Assembly: GCF_020708045.1 (NCBI RefSeq)
Contig: NZ_JAJFES010000013.1
Span: 1 to 64,000, forward strand
Source of the DNA: Massilia sp. IC2-278
GTDB taxonomy: Bacteria > Pseudomonadota > Gammaproteobacteria > Burkholderiales > Burkholderiaceae_D
DNA: 64,000 bases
Direction: 5' to 3'
Part shown: positions 1 to 8,100 of the stretch, piece by piece
Layout: each line of letters starts with the position of its first letter
How positions within the stretch are numbered: the first letter of the stretch is position 1
Notes under the pieces: model-generated
Seen by the model: the letters and a program-made list of their open reading frames with translations, nothing else
What the model was told of the DNA's origin: nothing
Databases searched by the model: none
Position numbers and translations under genes: made by a program

Positions 1-115
1 ACCGTGCTACGGCCTGGCGCTTGAACTCGTCGGAAAAGGTGGCCCGCTGTTTAGGTGTCGAGTCCGATGAAGCGGGAACGATCTCCCGCTTCGATGGCAA
101 CTGCTTATTTGTCAT
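1..115 (-). CDS. Transposase N-terminus, partial (cut by window edge)
   Basis: Reading leftward from an ATG at 115 gives 38 residues that run off the window edge and include FSDEFKRQAVAR. This resembles the start of the helix-turn-helix domain of IS3-type OrfA (pfam01527-like) transposases. A strong ribosome binding site (GGAGGA, 121-126) precedes the ATG by five bases. Only the first part is visible, so the family call is tentative and completeness cannot be judged. Confidence 0.5.
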   Translation of the reverse strand, partial: MTNKQLPSKREIVPASSDSTPKQRATFSDEFKRQAVAR

Positions 116-190
116 GTAAATCCTCCAAGGACATATTGTCCACTATTTGGATGTCCATGAATCCCGGACCCTCTCAACCTGACCCCGGCT
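1..190 (-). mobile_element. End of an insertion sequence (incomplete)
   Basis: The transposase start and its roughly 75-base leader lie here, running outward from the window. The leader ends close to 190, only a few bases before the stop codon of the FKBP gene at 194. The terminal inverted repeat and target duplication cannot be confirmed because the other end lies outside the window, so the right boundary is a guess from gene spacing. Confidence 0.35.
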
Positions 191-193
191 GTT

Positions 194-646
194 TTATTGC
201 ACGTCGAGCAATTCGACTTCGAACACCAGGGTGGCGTTCGGCGGGATCGGGCCTGCGCCGCCTTCGCCGTAGCCCATGCTGGCCGGGACGATCAGGGTGC
301 GCTTGCCGCCGACCTTCATGCCGGGCACGCCCTCGTCCCAGCCGGTGATGACCTGGCCGCCACCGACGTTAAAGCTGAACGGGGAGCGGCCGACCGAGGA
401 GTCGAACTGCACGCCGCGCTGCTGCGGGGCGTTCGGCTCGTACAGCCAGCCGGTGTAGTTGACGACGGCGGTAGCGCCCTTGATGGCTTCCTTGCCGGTG
501 CCGACGACGGTGTCGATCTTCTGGAAAGCGACGGCGGGAGCAGGCGCCGAAGCCTCGGTGGATGCAGGCGTCTCGGCACGCTTGCAGCCGGCCAGCGCAA
601 AGGTGAGGGTCGCGCCAATGACGCAGCAGGAAAGCAGTTTGTTCAA
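194..646 (-). CDS. FKBP-type peptidyl-prolyl cis-trans isomerase, lipoprotein
   Basis: Catalyses proline cis-trans isomerisation and probably helps protein folding in the cell envelope. The last 110 residues form a complete single FKBP domain, with VVNYTGWLY, GGGQVITGWDEGVPGMKVGG and SMGYGEGGAG all visible, and the protein ends just after the final strand (VFEVELLDVQ). I chose a TTG start at 646 because it gives a clean lipoprotein signal (LNKLLSCC, hydrophobic core, lipobox LAGC) and is preceded by a GAGAG stretch. An upstream ATG at 724 would add 26 residues that do not look like a signal. The length (150 aa) is normal for short periplasmic FKBPs. It lies downstream of the GH43 fusion gene on the same strand but has no obvious link to it. 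Confidence 0.88.
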   Translation of the reverse strand: MNKLLSCCVIGATLTFALAGCKRAETPASTEASAPAPAVAFQKIDTVVGTGKEAIKGATAVVNYTGWLYEPNAPQQRGVQFDSSVGRSPFSFNVGGGQVITGWDEGVPGMKVGGKRTLIVPASMGYGEGGAGPIPPNATLVFEVELLDVQ

Positions 647-726
647 TGTAGTCTCTCGTGAAGGATGCCCGTATCGGGTGCCGCCGCAGCATACATGGCG
701 GCCGATCTTGTGACAACTGTACACGC

Positions 727-3210
727 TCAGGGCGTCACCCGCACGTGGTCGACGTCGGCCCAGGCGCCGGGCGCGCCGGTGGCGAACATGCCGATCTGCG
801 CACCGACCCAGCGCCCCATGGCCGCCTCGAACGGCAACCCAAGCCGTGTGTAGCGCAGGCCGTCGGCACTGTACGAGAACGACACCATCGCGCCATGCGT
901 CACCTGCATGCGCAGGTGGGCCGCGCCCTGCGGCAGTGATTCACCCACCTCCTGTGCGCACGTGCCCTCCGCGCCGCAATGCACGCTCACCACGCGCGGC
1001 TGGCCGTCGACTTGGCGGATGCCGAACCAGCTGCTCGACAAGCCCATCATGCCGAGACCGGCCGCATCGCCATTACGCTGCGCATGCAGTTCGACCCTGG
1101 CGGTCACCGTGAACGCCGGCGCCGGGAATTTCTGGGTCAGGAAGGATGCCAGGCTGCGCACCGGCATTTCAGGCTGGGCAAACAGGCGCAAGTGACCAGG
1201 ACGGGCATCGAGCGCATACCAGCCCGGCTGCGGATTGGCGGCCCATTGCCACTGCGGGCCGAGGGCCGGGCCATCGAATTCGTCGCCCGTCACCGGCACC
1301 TGCTGCGGGAAGCTGCCAGCCACCGGCTTGACGTGCTCCAGCACCGGCTGCCCGACGCCGGGCGTGGCCGACGGTTCGCCGATCAGCGGCCAGCCATCCT
1401 GCCAGCGCATCGGCTGCAGGTGCACCACGCGGCCATAGGCGCGGCGGTCCTGGAAGTGGAAGAACCAGTCGCTGCCCTGCGGCGTGCGCACCCAGGCGCC
1501 CTGGTGCGGGCCATTGACGTCGGTGCCGCCCTGGGCCATCACGATGCGCGCCACGTACGGCCCTTCGATGCGGCGCGAACGGAACACCGATTGCCAGCCA
1601 TGCTCGACGCCGCCGGCCGGTGCGAACACGTAGTACCAGCCTTCATGCTTGTACAGCTTCGGTCCTTCCAGCGTGCGGTAGCCGGGCAAGGCGTTGCCGT
1701 CGATGACGACCCTGCCTTCCCGGTCCAGCAGGCTGCGGCCGTCCGGCGCCATGCGGCGCAGGGTGAGCACGTTGTTGAAGCCGGCGCGGCTCCTGGCCCA
1801 GGCGTGGATCAGCCATGCCTTGCCGTCGTCGTCCCACAAGGGCGCCGGGTCGATGATGCCCTTGCCCGGCAACAGCAGGTGCGGGGTGCTCCAGGGGCCG
1901 GCAAAGTCGGTAGCCGTGGTGACATAGACGCCCTGGTCCGGGTCGGGATAGAAGATCCAGAAGCGGCCGGCGTGAAAGCGCAGGCTGGGCGCCCACACGC
2001 CCTTGCCGTGCCGGGGCGCCGCGAATTGCGCTTCCGGCGCCAGGCGCGGCAAGGCATGTCCCTGCAGCGCCCAGTTGACCATGTCTTTCGATGCCAGCAG
2101 CGGCAGGCCCGGCGCGTTGGCGAAGCTCGACGACACCATGTAATAGGTGTCGCCGACGCGAATCACGTCCGGGTCCGAATAGTCGGCATGCAGGATGGGA
2201 TTGCGGTAGCGGCCGTCGCCCAGGTCCGGCGACCACGGAGCCCGTGCCGGCATCGGTCCCAGCACGCGCTCCAGGAAGCCGCTCATCGCCTCCACCGTCG
2301 GCGCCAGCCACGGATCGAACAGCCAGAACGAATGCGGCGTGCCGGGCAGCGCCACGGTGTCGGTATGGACGCCATACCGCGCGAGCTTGTCGGTCATCGC
2401 CTCGCGGCCGCTTGAGAAGCGCGGCACGCCGCTGACGATGAACAGCAGCGGCGGGCTGTCCTTGCCGGCATGGGTGAGCGGTGATGCGTCGTGCCACAGT
2501 GCGGCTTTCTCCGCATAGCGCCCGCCGAACCAGGCGCCGGCGGCGGACGGGTTCTTGGCAGGGTCATCTTCATGGCGCAGCGCTTCCGGCGACGTGAAGT
2601 CGGACAGGCCGTCGATGTTGACCACGGCGCGCACCGCGTCCGGGCTCGTCACCCCGACCAGGGCCGCGATCTGCCCGCCGGCCGAGCCGCCGGCGACCGC
2701 CACGCGCGCCGGATCGAGGCCGAAGGCGCCGGCATGCGTGCGCAGCCAGCGCAGGGCTTCCTTTACGTCGTCGATGGCGGCCGGGTAGCGCGCCTGGCCG
2801 GACAGCCGGTAGCTGACGGTGGCCGCCGCATAGCCGCGCGCGGCCAGCCGTGCGGCCAGCGGCGCCATCTCGGTGCGGTCGCCGCTGCCCCAGCCGCCGC
2901 CGTGCACCAGCAGCACCAGCGGCGCCGGCTGGCCGGCCGAGCCGGGCAGGTAGAGGTCGAGCCCCAGCGCCATTTCGCCGCGCTGGGCATAGACCAGGTC
3001 CTTGCGCACCTGGACCGGCGCCGGTGCGGCGGCGCTCGCGACGCGGATGAAGGGGTAATCGCGCACCAGCTTGCGGTAGGTGGTCTCGGCGTTATACGGC
3101 GTTTGGGCGGAGGCTGACGCCGCAGCCAGCGCCAGCAGCAGGCCACCGGCAAGGGCACGAGCAGCGCCACGAACAACGCCACGAACAACGCCACTAAGCA
3201 GGCGCCTCAC
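727..3210 (-). CDS. Secreted bifunctional esterase / GH43 glycosidase fusion
   Basis: 827 aa. A GTG start at 3210 overlaps the galM stop (GTGA) and gives an Arg-rich signal peptide ending near ASASA/Q. Residues about 70-320 are an alpha/beta-hydrolase esterase of the BD-FAE/acetyl-esterase type: oxyanion motif HGGG at 103-106, nucleophile Ser176 in GGSAGG, probable catalytic His293 (TPHSF). Residues about 332-640 are a GH43 five-blade propeller opening with NPILHADYSDPDVI, where Asp346 fits the general base. Residues about 650-827 are a concanavalin-like C-domain typical of GH43 xylosidases/arabinofuranosidases. The combination suggests removal of ester groups and terminal arabinose or xylose from pectin or xylan side chains in the periplasm. 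It is last in the garD-udh-galM operon. The open frame extends further upstream, but that part is merely antisense-like shadow over galM. The domain calls are firm; substrate is inference. Confidence 0.85.
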   Translation of the reverse strand: MRRLLSGVVRGVVRGAARALAGGLLLALAAASASAQTPYNAETTYRKLVRDYPFIRVASAAAPAPVQVRKDLVYAQRGEMALGLDLYLPGSAGQPAPLVLLVHGGGWGSGDRTEMAPLAARLAARGYAAATVSYRLSGQARYPAAIDDVKEALRWLRTHAGAFGLDPARVAVAGGSAGGQIAALVGVTSPDAVRAVVNIDGLSDFTSPEALRHEDDPAKNPSAAGAWFGGRYAEKAALWHDASPLTHAGKDSPPLLFIVSGVPRFSSGREAMTDKLARYGVHTDTVALPGTPHSFWLFDPWLAPTVEAMSGFLERVLGPMPARAPWSPDLGDGRYRNPILHADYSDPDVIRVGDTYYMVSSSFANAPGLPLLASKDMVNWALQGHALPRLAPEAQFAAPRHGKGVWAPSLRFHAGRFWIFYPDPDQGVYVTTATDFAGPWSTPHLLLPGKGIIDPAPLWDDDGKAWLIHAWARSRAGFNNVLTLRRMAPDGRSLLDREGRVVIDGNALPGYRTLEGPKLYKHEGWYYVFAPAGGVEHGWQSVFRSRRIEGPYVARIVMAQGGTDVNGPHQGAWVRTPQGSDWFFHFQDRRAYGRVVHLQPMRWQDGWPLIGEPSATPGVGQPVLEHVKPVAGSFPQQVPVTGDEFDGPALGPQWQWAANPQPGWYALDARPGHLRLFAQPEMPVRSLASFLTQKFPAPAFTVTARVELHAQRNGDAAGLGMMGLSSSWFGIRQVDGQPRVVSVHCGAEGTCAQEVGESLPQGAAHLRMQVTHGAMVSFSYSADGLRYTRLGLPFEAAMGRWVGAQIGMFATGAPGAWADVDHVRVTP

Positions 3211-4082
3211 AGCGCCGAGCCCCGGAACACGCAGCGCCGCTCGAGCGTGGCGCCCGGCGCGAGTACCGTCAGGCCGGGATAGCCCGGCAGGTTGTGCGCA
3301 TTCACCGGATGGTCGACCGGCTCGAAGCAGAAGAAATCGCGCCCGGGCGGCACGTACAGGATGAAGTAATCCATGTCGGCCTGCACCTGCAGGGAAACAC
3401 CGCGGCGCGGCCAGGCGATGCGCGCGGCGCCGTTCCAGCCCTCGAAGGCGTGGTCGACGCCGTCCCAGGGCAAGGAACGCAGGCGCTCGAAGCGCCAGTA
3501 ATCGGGCACGGGCTCGCGCCCCAGCGGCAGCTTGTCGGGGCCCGACAGCCACACGCCGGTGGCGCCGGCCTGCAGGAAGGCGCCCTGGGGATCGGGCATC
3601 CACGGGTGCAGGCCGATCCCGAACGGCAGCGCGACCGCGCCGGCATTGCGTACCGAGAGTTCGACGACCAGCGACTCGCCGGCCAGCGTGTAGCGCAAGG
3701 TGGCGCTGTACGAAAACGGCCGGGCGTCGGCGCGGTCGAGCGTCAGGGTGAGCGAGGTCCCGTCATGCGCCGCCGGCGTCCAGGCCTGCTGCCAGCCATC
3801 GCCGTGGATCGGGCACGGTTCCCCTGCCCGGTTCGGCGCCGGCACGTGGTGCACGCCGCCGAACTCGAAGCCCGTGGGCGCCATGCGGTTCGACCAGGGC
3901 AGCAGCGGGAAGCAGGCCAGTTGGCCGGGCAGCGGCGTGCTGGCAAAGTCCTCGGGCAGCGCGCGCAGCAGCGGCACCGGCTCCGCGCCGCCGAGCCAGT
4001 CCAGCCGCGCCAGGCCGCCGCCGATGTCGGGGACGACCTGCGCCAGCAGGCGGTCGTTCTGCAGCGTGAGCCGGTGCAGCAT
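3207..4082 (-). CDS. Aldose 1-epimerase (mutarotase) family protein
   Basis: 291 aa, cytoplasmic (no signal). Family members interconvert alpha and beta anomers of free sugars. Recognisable family signatures are PWSNRM, CPIHGDGW with the catalytic-type His, GLHPW, and near the end FFCFEPVDHPVNA, which carries the Glu expected as base. The length is in the usual range for the short bacterial galM-like group. It starts seven bases after udh ends and its stop overlaps the GTG of the esterase/GH43 gene, so translation is probably coupled. In this operon it likely supplies the right anomer of galacturonate or arabinose; the exact sugar cannot be read from sequence. Confidence 0.87.
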   Translation of the reverse strand: MLHRLTLQNDRLLAQVVPDIGGGLARLDWLGGAEPVPLLRALPEDFASTPLPGQLACFPLLPWSNRMAPTGFEFGGVHHVPAPNRAGEPCPIHGDGWQQAWTPAAHDGTSLTLTLDRADARPFSYSATLRYTLAGESLVVELSVRNAGAVALPFGIGLHPWMPDPQGAFLQAGATGVWLSGPDKLPLGREPVPDYWRFERLRSLPWDGVDHAFEGWNGAARIAWPRRGVSLQVQADMDYFILYVPPGRDFFCFEPVDHPVNAHNLPGYPGLTVLAPGATLERRCVFRGSAL

Positions 4083-4089
4083 GACTGGA

Positions 4090-4914
4090 TTACGAGGTGT
4101 ACTGCGGGCCGTCGAGCAGGAACTTGCCGCCCTGGTACATCGTCGTCACATCGTCCGGCGCCGGGAATGCCGACGTGTCCGGGAACAGGTGCGCAAACTG
4201 AGCGGAGCTGTCCTTCGGCTTGTAGCCCAGGTGCGAGGCCAGGCGGTTGTCCCACCAGACGCTGTCGTTATCGGACATGCCGTAGACGATGGTGTGGCCG
4301 ACGCGCGGCGCGAACAGGGCGCAGCGCAGCAGCTCGGTCAAATCGTCGTACGAGAACCAGGTGCTCATCATGCGTTTGTTCGCCGCCTCGGGGAAGCTGG
4401 AGCCGATGCGCACGCACACGGTCTCGATGCCGAAGCGGTCGAAGTAGTAGCGCGACATCTGCTCGCCGAACACCTTCGACAGGCCGTAGTAGCTGTCCGG
4501 GCGGGTCGGCGAGTTCGCGTCCAGCACCGTGGTGACCGGATGGTAGCCGATGGCGTGGTTCGAGCTGGCGAAGATCACGCGCCGCGTGCCCGCCTTGTGC
4601 AGGGCTTCGTACAGGTTGGCCACGCCCAGGATATTCGCCTGCATGATCGGCTCGAAGGCCTTTTCGGTGGAGATGCCGCCGAAGTGCAGCACCGCGTCCA
4701 CGCCGTCGAGCAGTTTCAATACCGCTTCCTTGTCGGCCAGGTCGCACTGGACGATCTCTTCGCCTTCGCGCGCCGGGCCCAGGTCGGCGATGTCGGACAG
4801 GCGCACCACCTCGGCCCAGGGCTTGATGCGGTCGCGCAGCACCTTGCCCAGGCCGCCGGCGGCGCCGGTCAGCAGGATGCGTTTGAAGGGTTTTCCCTGT
4901 GCGGGTTGGGTCAT
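4090..4914 (-). CDS. udh: Uronate dehydrogenase
   Basis: 274 aa short-chain dehydrogenase-type enzyme. Uronate dehydrogenase (EC 1.1.1.203) oxidises galacturonate or glucuronate with NAD+ to the aldarolactone. The nucleotide-binding motif TGAAGGLG is at residues 16-23 and the catalytic pair is Tyr143/Lys147 (YYGLSK). The stretches ASSNHAIGYHP, CVRIGSSFPEA and MMSTWFSYDD closely match what I remember of the Agrobacterium and Pseudomonas Udh enzymes. It lies 20 bases downstream of garD, the enzyme that uses its product, which strongly supports the assignment over a generic epimerase. Product flow would be galacturonate to galactaro-lactone to galactarate. Confidence 0.9.
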   Translation of the reverse strand: MTQPAQGKPFKRILLTGAAGGLGKVLRDRIKPWAEVVRLSDIADLGPAREGEEIVQCDLADKEAVLKLLDGVDAVLHFGGISTEKAFEPIMQANILGVANLYEALHKAGTRRVIFASSNHAIGYHPVTTVLDANSPTRPDSYYGLSKVFGEQMSRYYFDRFGIETVCVRIGSSFPEAANKRMMSTWFSYDDLTELLRCALFAPRVGHTIVYGMSDNDSVWWDNRLASHLGYKPKDSSAQFAHLFPDTSAFPAPDDVTTMYQGGKFLLDGPQYTS

Positions 4915-4934
4915 GACACGTCTCCTATTTTTGT

Positions 4935-6476
4935 TCAGGTCACCGGCGCCGGATTGAACAGCGCCAGCGCATTATGCAGTTTCCAGTGCTCGGCCCAGGT
5001 CTTGCGTCCGCTCGCCACGTCCAGGATCAGCTGGAACAGCTCGAAGCCCACGTCCTCGATGCTCGCTTCGCCGCTGGCGATGCGCCCGGCGTTCACGTCC
5101 ATCAGGTCGTGCCAGCGGTTGGCCAGCTCGGTACGCGTGGCCACCTTGATCACCGGGACGGCTGCCAGGCCATACGGTGTGCCGCGGCCGGTGGTGAAGA
5201 TGTGCACATTCATGCCGGCCGCCATCTGCAGCGTGCCGCAGATGAAATCGCTGGCCGGGGTGGCGGCGTAGATCAGGCCCTTTTGCTGCAGCTTGTCGCC
5301 CGGCGAGAGCACGCCGGTGATCGCCGTGCTGCCCGACTTGACGATCGAGCCCATGGCCTTTTCCACGATGTTCGACAGGCCGCCCTTCTTGTTGCCGGGC
5401 GTGGTGTTGGCGCTGCGGTCGACGCCGCCGCGCACCAGGTAATCGTCGTACCACTGCATCTCGCGCACCATGGCCGCCGCGATCTCCGGCGTGGCGGCGC
5501 GCGCCGTCAACTGGTCGATACCGTCGCGCACTTCGGTCACTTCCGAGAACATCACGGCGGCCCCGGCACGCACCAGCAGGTCGGTGGCGTAGCCGACCGC
5601 GGGGTTCGCGGTCACGCCGGAAAAGGCGTCGCTGCCGCCGCACTGCACGCCGACCACCAGGTCGGATGCCGGGCAGGTCACGCGCTGGCGCGCGTTCAAT
5701 TCCTGCAGATGCTTTTCGGCGGTCGCCATCAGCGAATCGATCATCGACATGAAGCCGACGTGCTGGCCGTCCTGCAGCGTCACCACCGATGGCTCGGCGT
5801 TACCGATCGGGATGGCGCCGGCCGGGAACAGGCGCGCCGGCGGCAGCTTTTCGCAGCCCAGGCTCACGACCATCACGCTGTCGCCGAAGTTCGGATTGCG
5901 CGAGAGGTTGCGGATGGTCTTGATCGGGATCTCGGCGCCGGGCGCGTCGATGGCCACGCCGCAGCCATACACGTGTTCGAGCGGGACCACGTCCTCGACG
6001 TTCGGGTAGCGCGGCAGCAGCTCTTCGCGGATGCGCTTGACGGCGTAGTCGATCACGCCGGACACGCACTGCACGGTGCTGGTGATGGCCATCATGTTGC
6101 GGGTGCCGACCGAGCCGTCCTTGTTGCGGTAGCCCTCGAAGGTGTAGCCTTCGAGCGGTTCGACGTCGCGCACGGCGCGGGTGCCGATCGGCAGGTCGTC
6201 GAGCGAGCGCGCGGCCGGCATGGTCAGTACGCGTTCCGACACCCAGCTGCCGCGGGCGATGGCGCCGTTCGCATAGCCGATGACCACGCCGTAGCGGACC
6301 ACGGCCTCGCCGTGCGCCAGGTCTTGCAGCGCCACCTTGTGGCCTTGCGGGACGCCTTCGACCAGGGTCAGCCCATCCGGGAAGACGGTGCCCGCCGCCA
6401 GGCCGCCGTCGTTGACGACGATGGCGACGTTGTCGCTGGCCTGCATGCGGATGGTACGTGGAACTTGGGTGCTCAT
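4935..6476 (-). CDS. garD: Galactarate dehydratase
   Basis: 513 aa. Dehydrates galactarate to 5-keto-4-deoxy-glucarate (EC 4.2.1.42). The order of conserved blocks follows E. coli GarD: SDNVAIVVNDGGL near the N-terminus, VPQGHKVAL, the linker EGYTFEGYRNKDGSVGTRN, YGCGVAI, and SLGCEKL, with cysteines available for the iron site. I start at the ATG at 6476 (MSTQVPRT); an ATG six codons upstream has its AAGG stretch too close to serve as ribosome binding site. First gene of the minus-strand operon garD-udh-galM-esterase/GH43, and divergent from the GH105 gene. Two operator-like repeats lie in the shared control region about 130 bp upstream, so it is probably co-regulated with GH105. Confidence 0.93.
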   Translation of the reverse strand: MSTQVPRTIRMQASDNVAIVVNDGGLAAGTVFPDGLTLVEGVPQGHKVALQDLAHGEAVVRYGVVIGYANGAIARGSWVSERVLTMPAARSLDDLPIGTRAVRDVEPLEGYTFEGYRNKDGSVGTRNMMAITSTVQCVSGVIDYAVKRIREELLPRYPNVEDVVPLEHVYGCGVAIDAPGAEIPIKTIRNLSRNPNFGDSVMVVSLGCEKLPPARLFPAGAIPIGNAEPSVVTLQDGQHVGFMSMIDSLMATAEKHLQELNARQRVTCPASDLVVGVQCGGSDAFSGVTANPAVGYATDLLVRAGAAVMFSEVTEVRDGIDQLTARAATPEIAAAMVREMQWYDDYLVRGGVDRSANTTPGNKKGGLSNIVEKAMGSIVKSGSTAITGVLSPGDKLQQKGLIYAATPASDFICGTLQMAAGMNVHIFTTGRGTPYGLAAVPVIKVATRTELANRWHDLMDVNAGRIASGEASIEDVGFELFQLILDVASGRKTWAEHWKLHNALALFNPAPVT

Positions 6477-6601
6477 ATGCGTCGCCTTGTGCATTACCTT
6501 GTGTGCTGCCTTGATGTGATGCCTTGATGTGAAGCCTGATTCGGCAGGGTCGAGCGCAGTATGCCATACAAACTTGAAAGGTGGCTAGTCCACCTTGCGA
6601 T

Positions 6602-6635
6602 TTTGGCCTGACCAAATTAGAATGGCCTGACCAAA
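6602..6635. promoter_or_regulatory. Two tandem TGG-N5-CCA operator-like sites
   Basis: The divergent garD/GH105 control region carries TTTGGCCTGACCAAA at 6602-6616 and AATGGCCTGACCAAA at 6621-6635, 19 bp apart. The same element occurs three times before the TonB receptor at 9637. The dyad (TTTGG-N5-CCAAA) fits the FadR-type GntR operator pattern TnGTnnnACnA in all but one fixed position. No GntR gene is present in the window, so the regulator is unknown. Confidence 0.6.
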
Positions 6636-6680
6636 TACGCAGTTCCACGCATTCAAAATACGATAGAGGACTGGAGACAC

Positions 6681-8090
6681 ATGAAGAAGACCCTGCTGGC
6701 AGCATCCGCTGCCGCTTTCCTCGGCTGCGCGCTCGCCTGCAGTCCCGCCCTGGCCGACGGCCCCTACCGCAATCCCGACAACAAGAACCCGAAGGACCCG
6801 GGCGAAGGGACGTATCCGGTTCCCTATAAAAAGCCGGTGGTGGCCGAGGTGACGGCGCAGCTGAAGGCGATCCGCGACTTCATGGACGGTGCCACGCCGA
6901 CTCGCATCGTCGACAAGCGCAGCGGCGCGCCGGTCACCGACTTGTCGAAGCCGAACCGCGACGCCGTCTTCCAGCCCAGCGCCGGCGACTACGGCATCCA
7001 GGTGTACGAGATGGGCGTGGTCCATTCGGGCCTGTTGAAGGCGGCCGAGGTCACCGGCGACGCCGGCTTCACGGCGATGAGCCGGCGCCACTTCGATTTC
7101 TTCGCCCAGACGCTGCCCTACTTCCGCGCACAGGAACAGGCTTTCCACCTGGAGCGCGGCAATAGCTTCTCGCGCTTCCTCGACCCGCGCTCGCTGGACG
7201 ATGCCGGTTCGATGTGCGCCGCCCTGATCCGCGCGCGCCTGGCCAAGGTCGGTCCCGACCTGAAACCTATGATCGACACCTGCAGCGACTGGGTCGCCAA
7301 CAAGCAGTTCCGGCTCGAGGACGGCACCATGGCGCGCAAGCGTCCGCAGGAAGTGTCGCTGTGGGCCGACGACATGTACATGAGCATCCCGGCCCTGGCC
7401 GAGATGGGCCGCCTGAGCGGCAACCGCAAGCACTTCGACGATGCGGTGAACAACGTAATCGGCATGTCGAGCCGCATGTTCAATCCGCAGCTGGGCCTGT
7501 ACACCCACGGCTGGCACGCGAACCACCCGGACGCGCCGCGCTTCTACTGGGCGCGCGCCAACGGCTGGGCGGTGCTGGCGATGTCCGACCTGCTCGACGT
7601 GCTGCCGAAGGACCACTCGGGCTATCCAAAGGTGCTGGCCCAGCTGCGCGCCTCGATCAAGGGCATCGCCGAGCTGCAGTCGGGCAGCGGCCTGTGGCAC
7701 CAGATGATCGACCGCAACGACTCCTACCTCGAGACCTCGGCCAGCGCCATCTTCACCTACGTGATCGCGCACGCGGTGAACCAGGGCTGGATTTCGGCCA
7801 CCACCTACGGCTCGATCGCGCAGGCCGGCTGGGCCGGGCTGTCGACCCGCATCACGGCCCAGGGCCAGGTCGAAGGCACCTGCGTCGGCACCACGCTCGC
7901 CAGCGACATGGTCTATTACTACCACCGCCCGACCAGCGCCGATGCCCTGCACGGCTACGGCCCGGCGCTGCTGGCCGGCGCCGAGATCATCAAGCTGGTG
8001 ACGAACCCCGCCTTCGAGGTCCAGCACAAGGTGCGCACCTACCACTACCTGCCCAAGGGCGGGCAGACCGACTACCGCGAACATCACTGA
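6681..8090 (+). CDS. GH105-type unsaturated rhamnogalacturonyl/glycuronyl hydrolase
   Basis: 469 aa with an N-terminal signal peptide (MKKTLLAAS..., cleavage near PALA/DGP) placing it in the periplasm or outside. GH105/GH88 enzymes hydrolyse the unsaturated uronic acid left at the non-reducing end after pectin lyase action. The alpha/alpha-barrel signatures are visible: WADDMYMSIPALAEMG carries the presumed catalytic Asp, YWARANGWAVLAMSDLLDVLP is characteristic, and LWHQMIDRNDSYLETSASA follows. The start has a ribosome binding site (GAGGA-like, GGAGACAC). It is divergent from garD across paired operator-like repeats and lies ten bases ahead of a DUF4861 gene, with which it surely forms an operon. 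GH105 against GH88 is judged by overall pattern; fine specificity (rhamnogalacturonan or other) is not provable here. Confidence 0.87.
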   Translation: MKKTLLAASAAAFLGCALACSPALADGPYRNPDNKNPKDPGEGTYPVPYKKPVVAEVTAQLKAIRDFMDGATPTRIVDKRSGAPVTDLSKPNRDAVFQPSAGDYGIQVYEMGVVHSGLLKAAEVTGDAGFTAMSRRHFDFFAQTLPYFRAQEQAFHLERGNSFSRFLDPRSLDDAGSMCAALIRARLAKVGPDLKPMIDTCSDWVANKQFRLEDGTMARKRPQEVSLWADDMYMSIPALAEMGRLSGNRKHFDDAVNNVIGMSSRMFNPQLGLYTHGWHANHPDAPRFYWARANGWAVLAMSDLLDVLPKDHSGYPKVLAQLRASIKGIAELQSGSGLWHQMIDRNDSYLETSASAIFTYVIAHAVNQGWISATTYGSIAQAGWAGLSTRITAQGQVEGTCVGTTLASDMVYYYHRPTSADALHGYGPALLAGAEIIKLVTNPAFEVQHKVRTYHYLPKGGQTDYREHH

Positions 8091-8100
8091 GGAGCCGTAG

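Noticed and set aside
3211..3603. N-terminal extension of the esterase/GH43 frame
   Set aside because: It is out-of-frame overlap with galM; the GTG at 3210 gives a proper signal peptide and a stop-start overlap.
4090..4914. Generic UDP-sugar epimerase call for the dehydrogenase
   Set aside because: Motif pattern and position after garD fit uronate dehydrogenase better.
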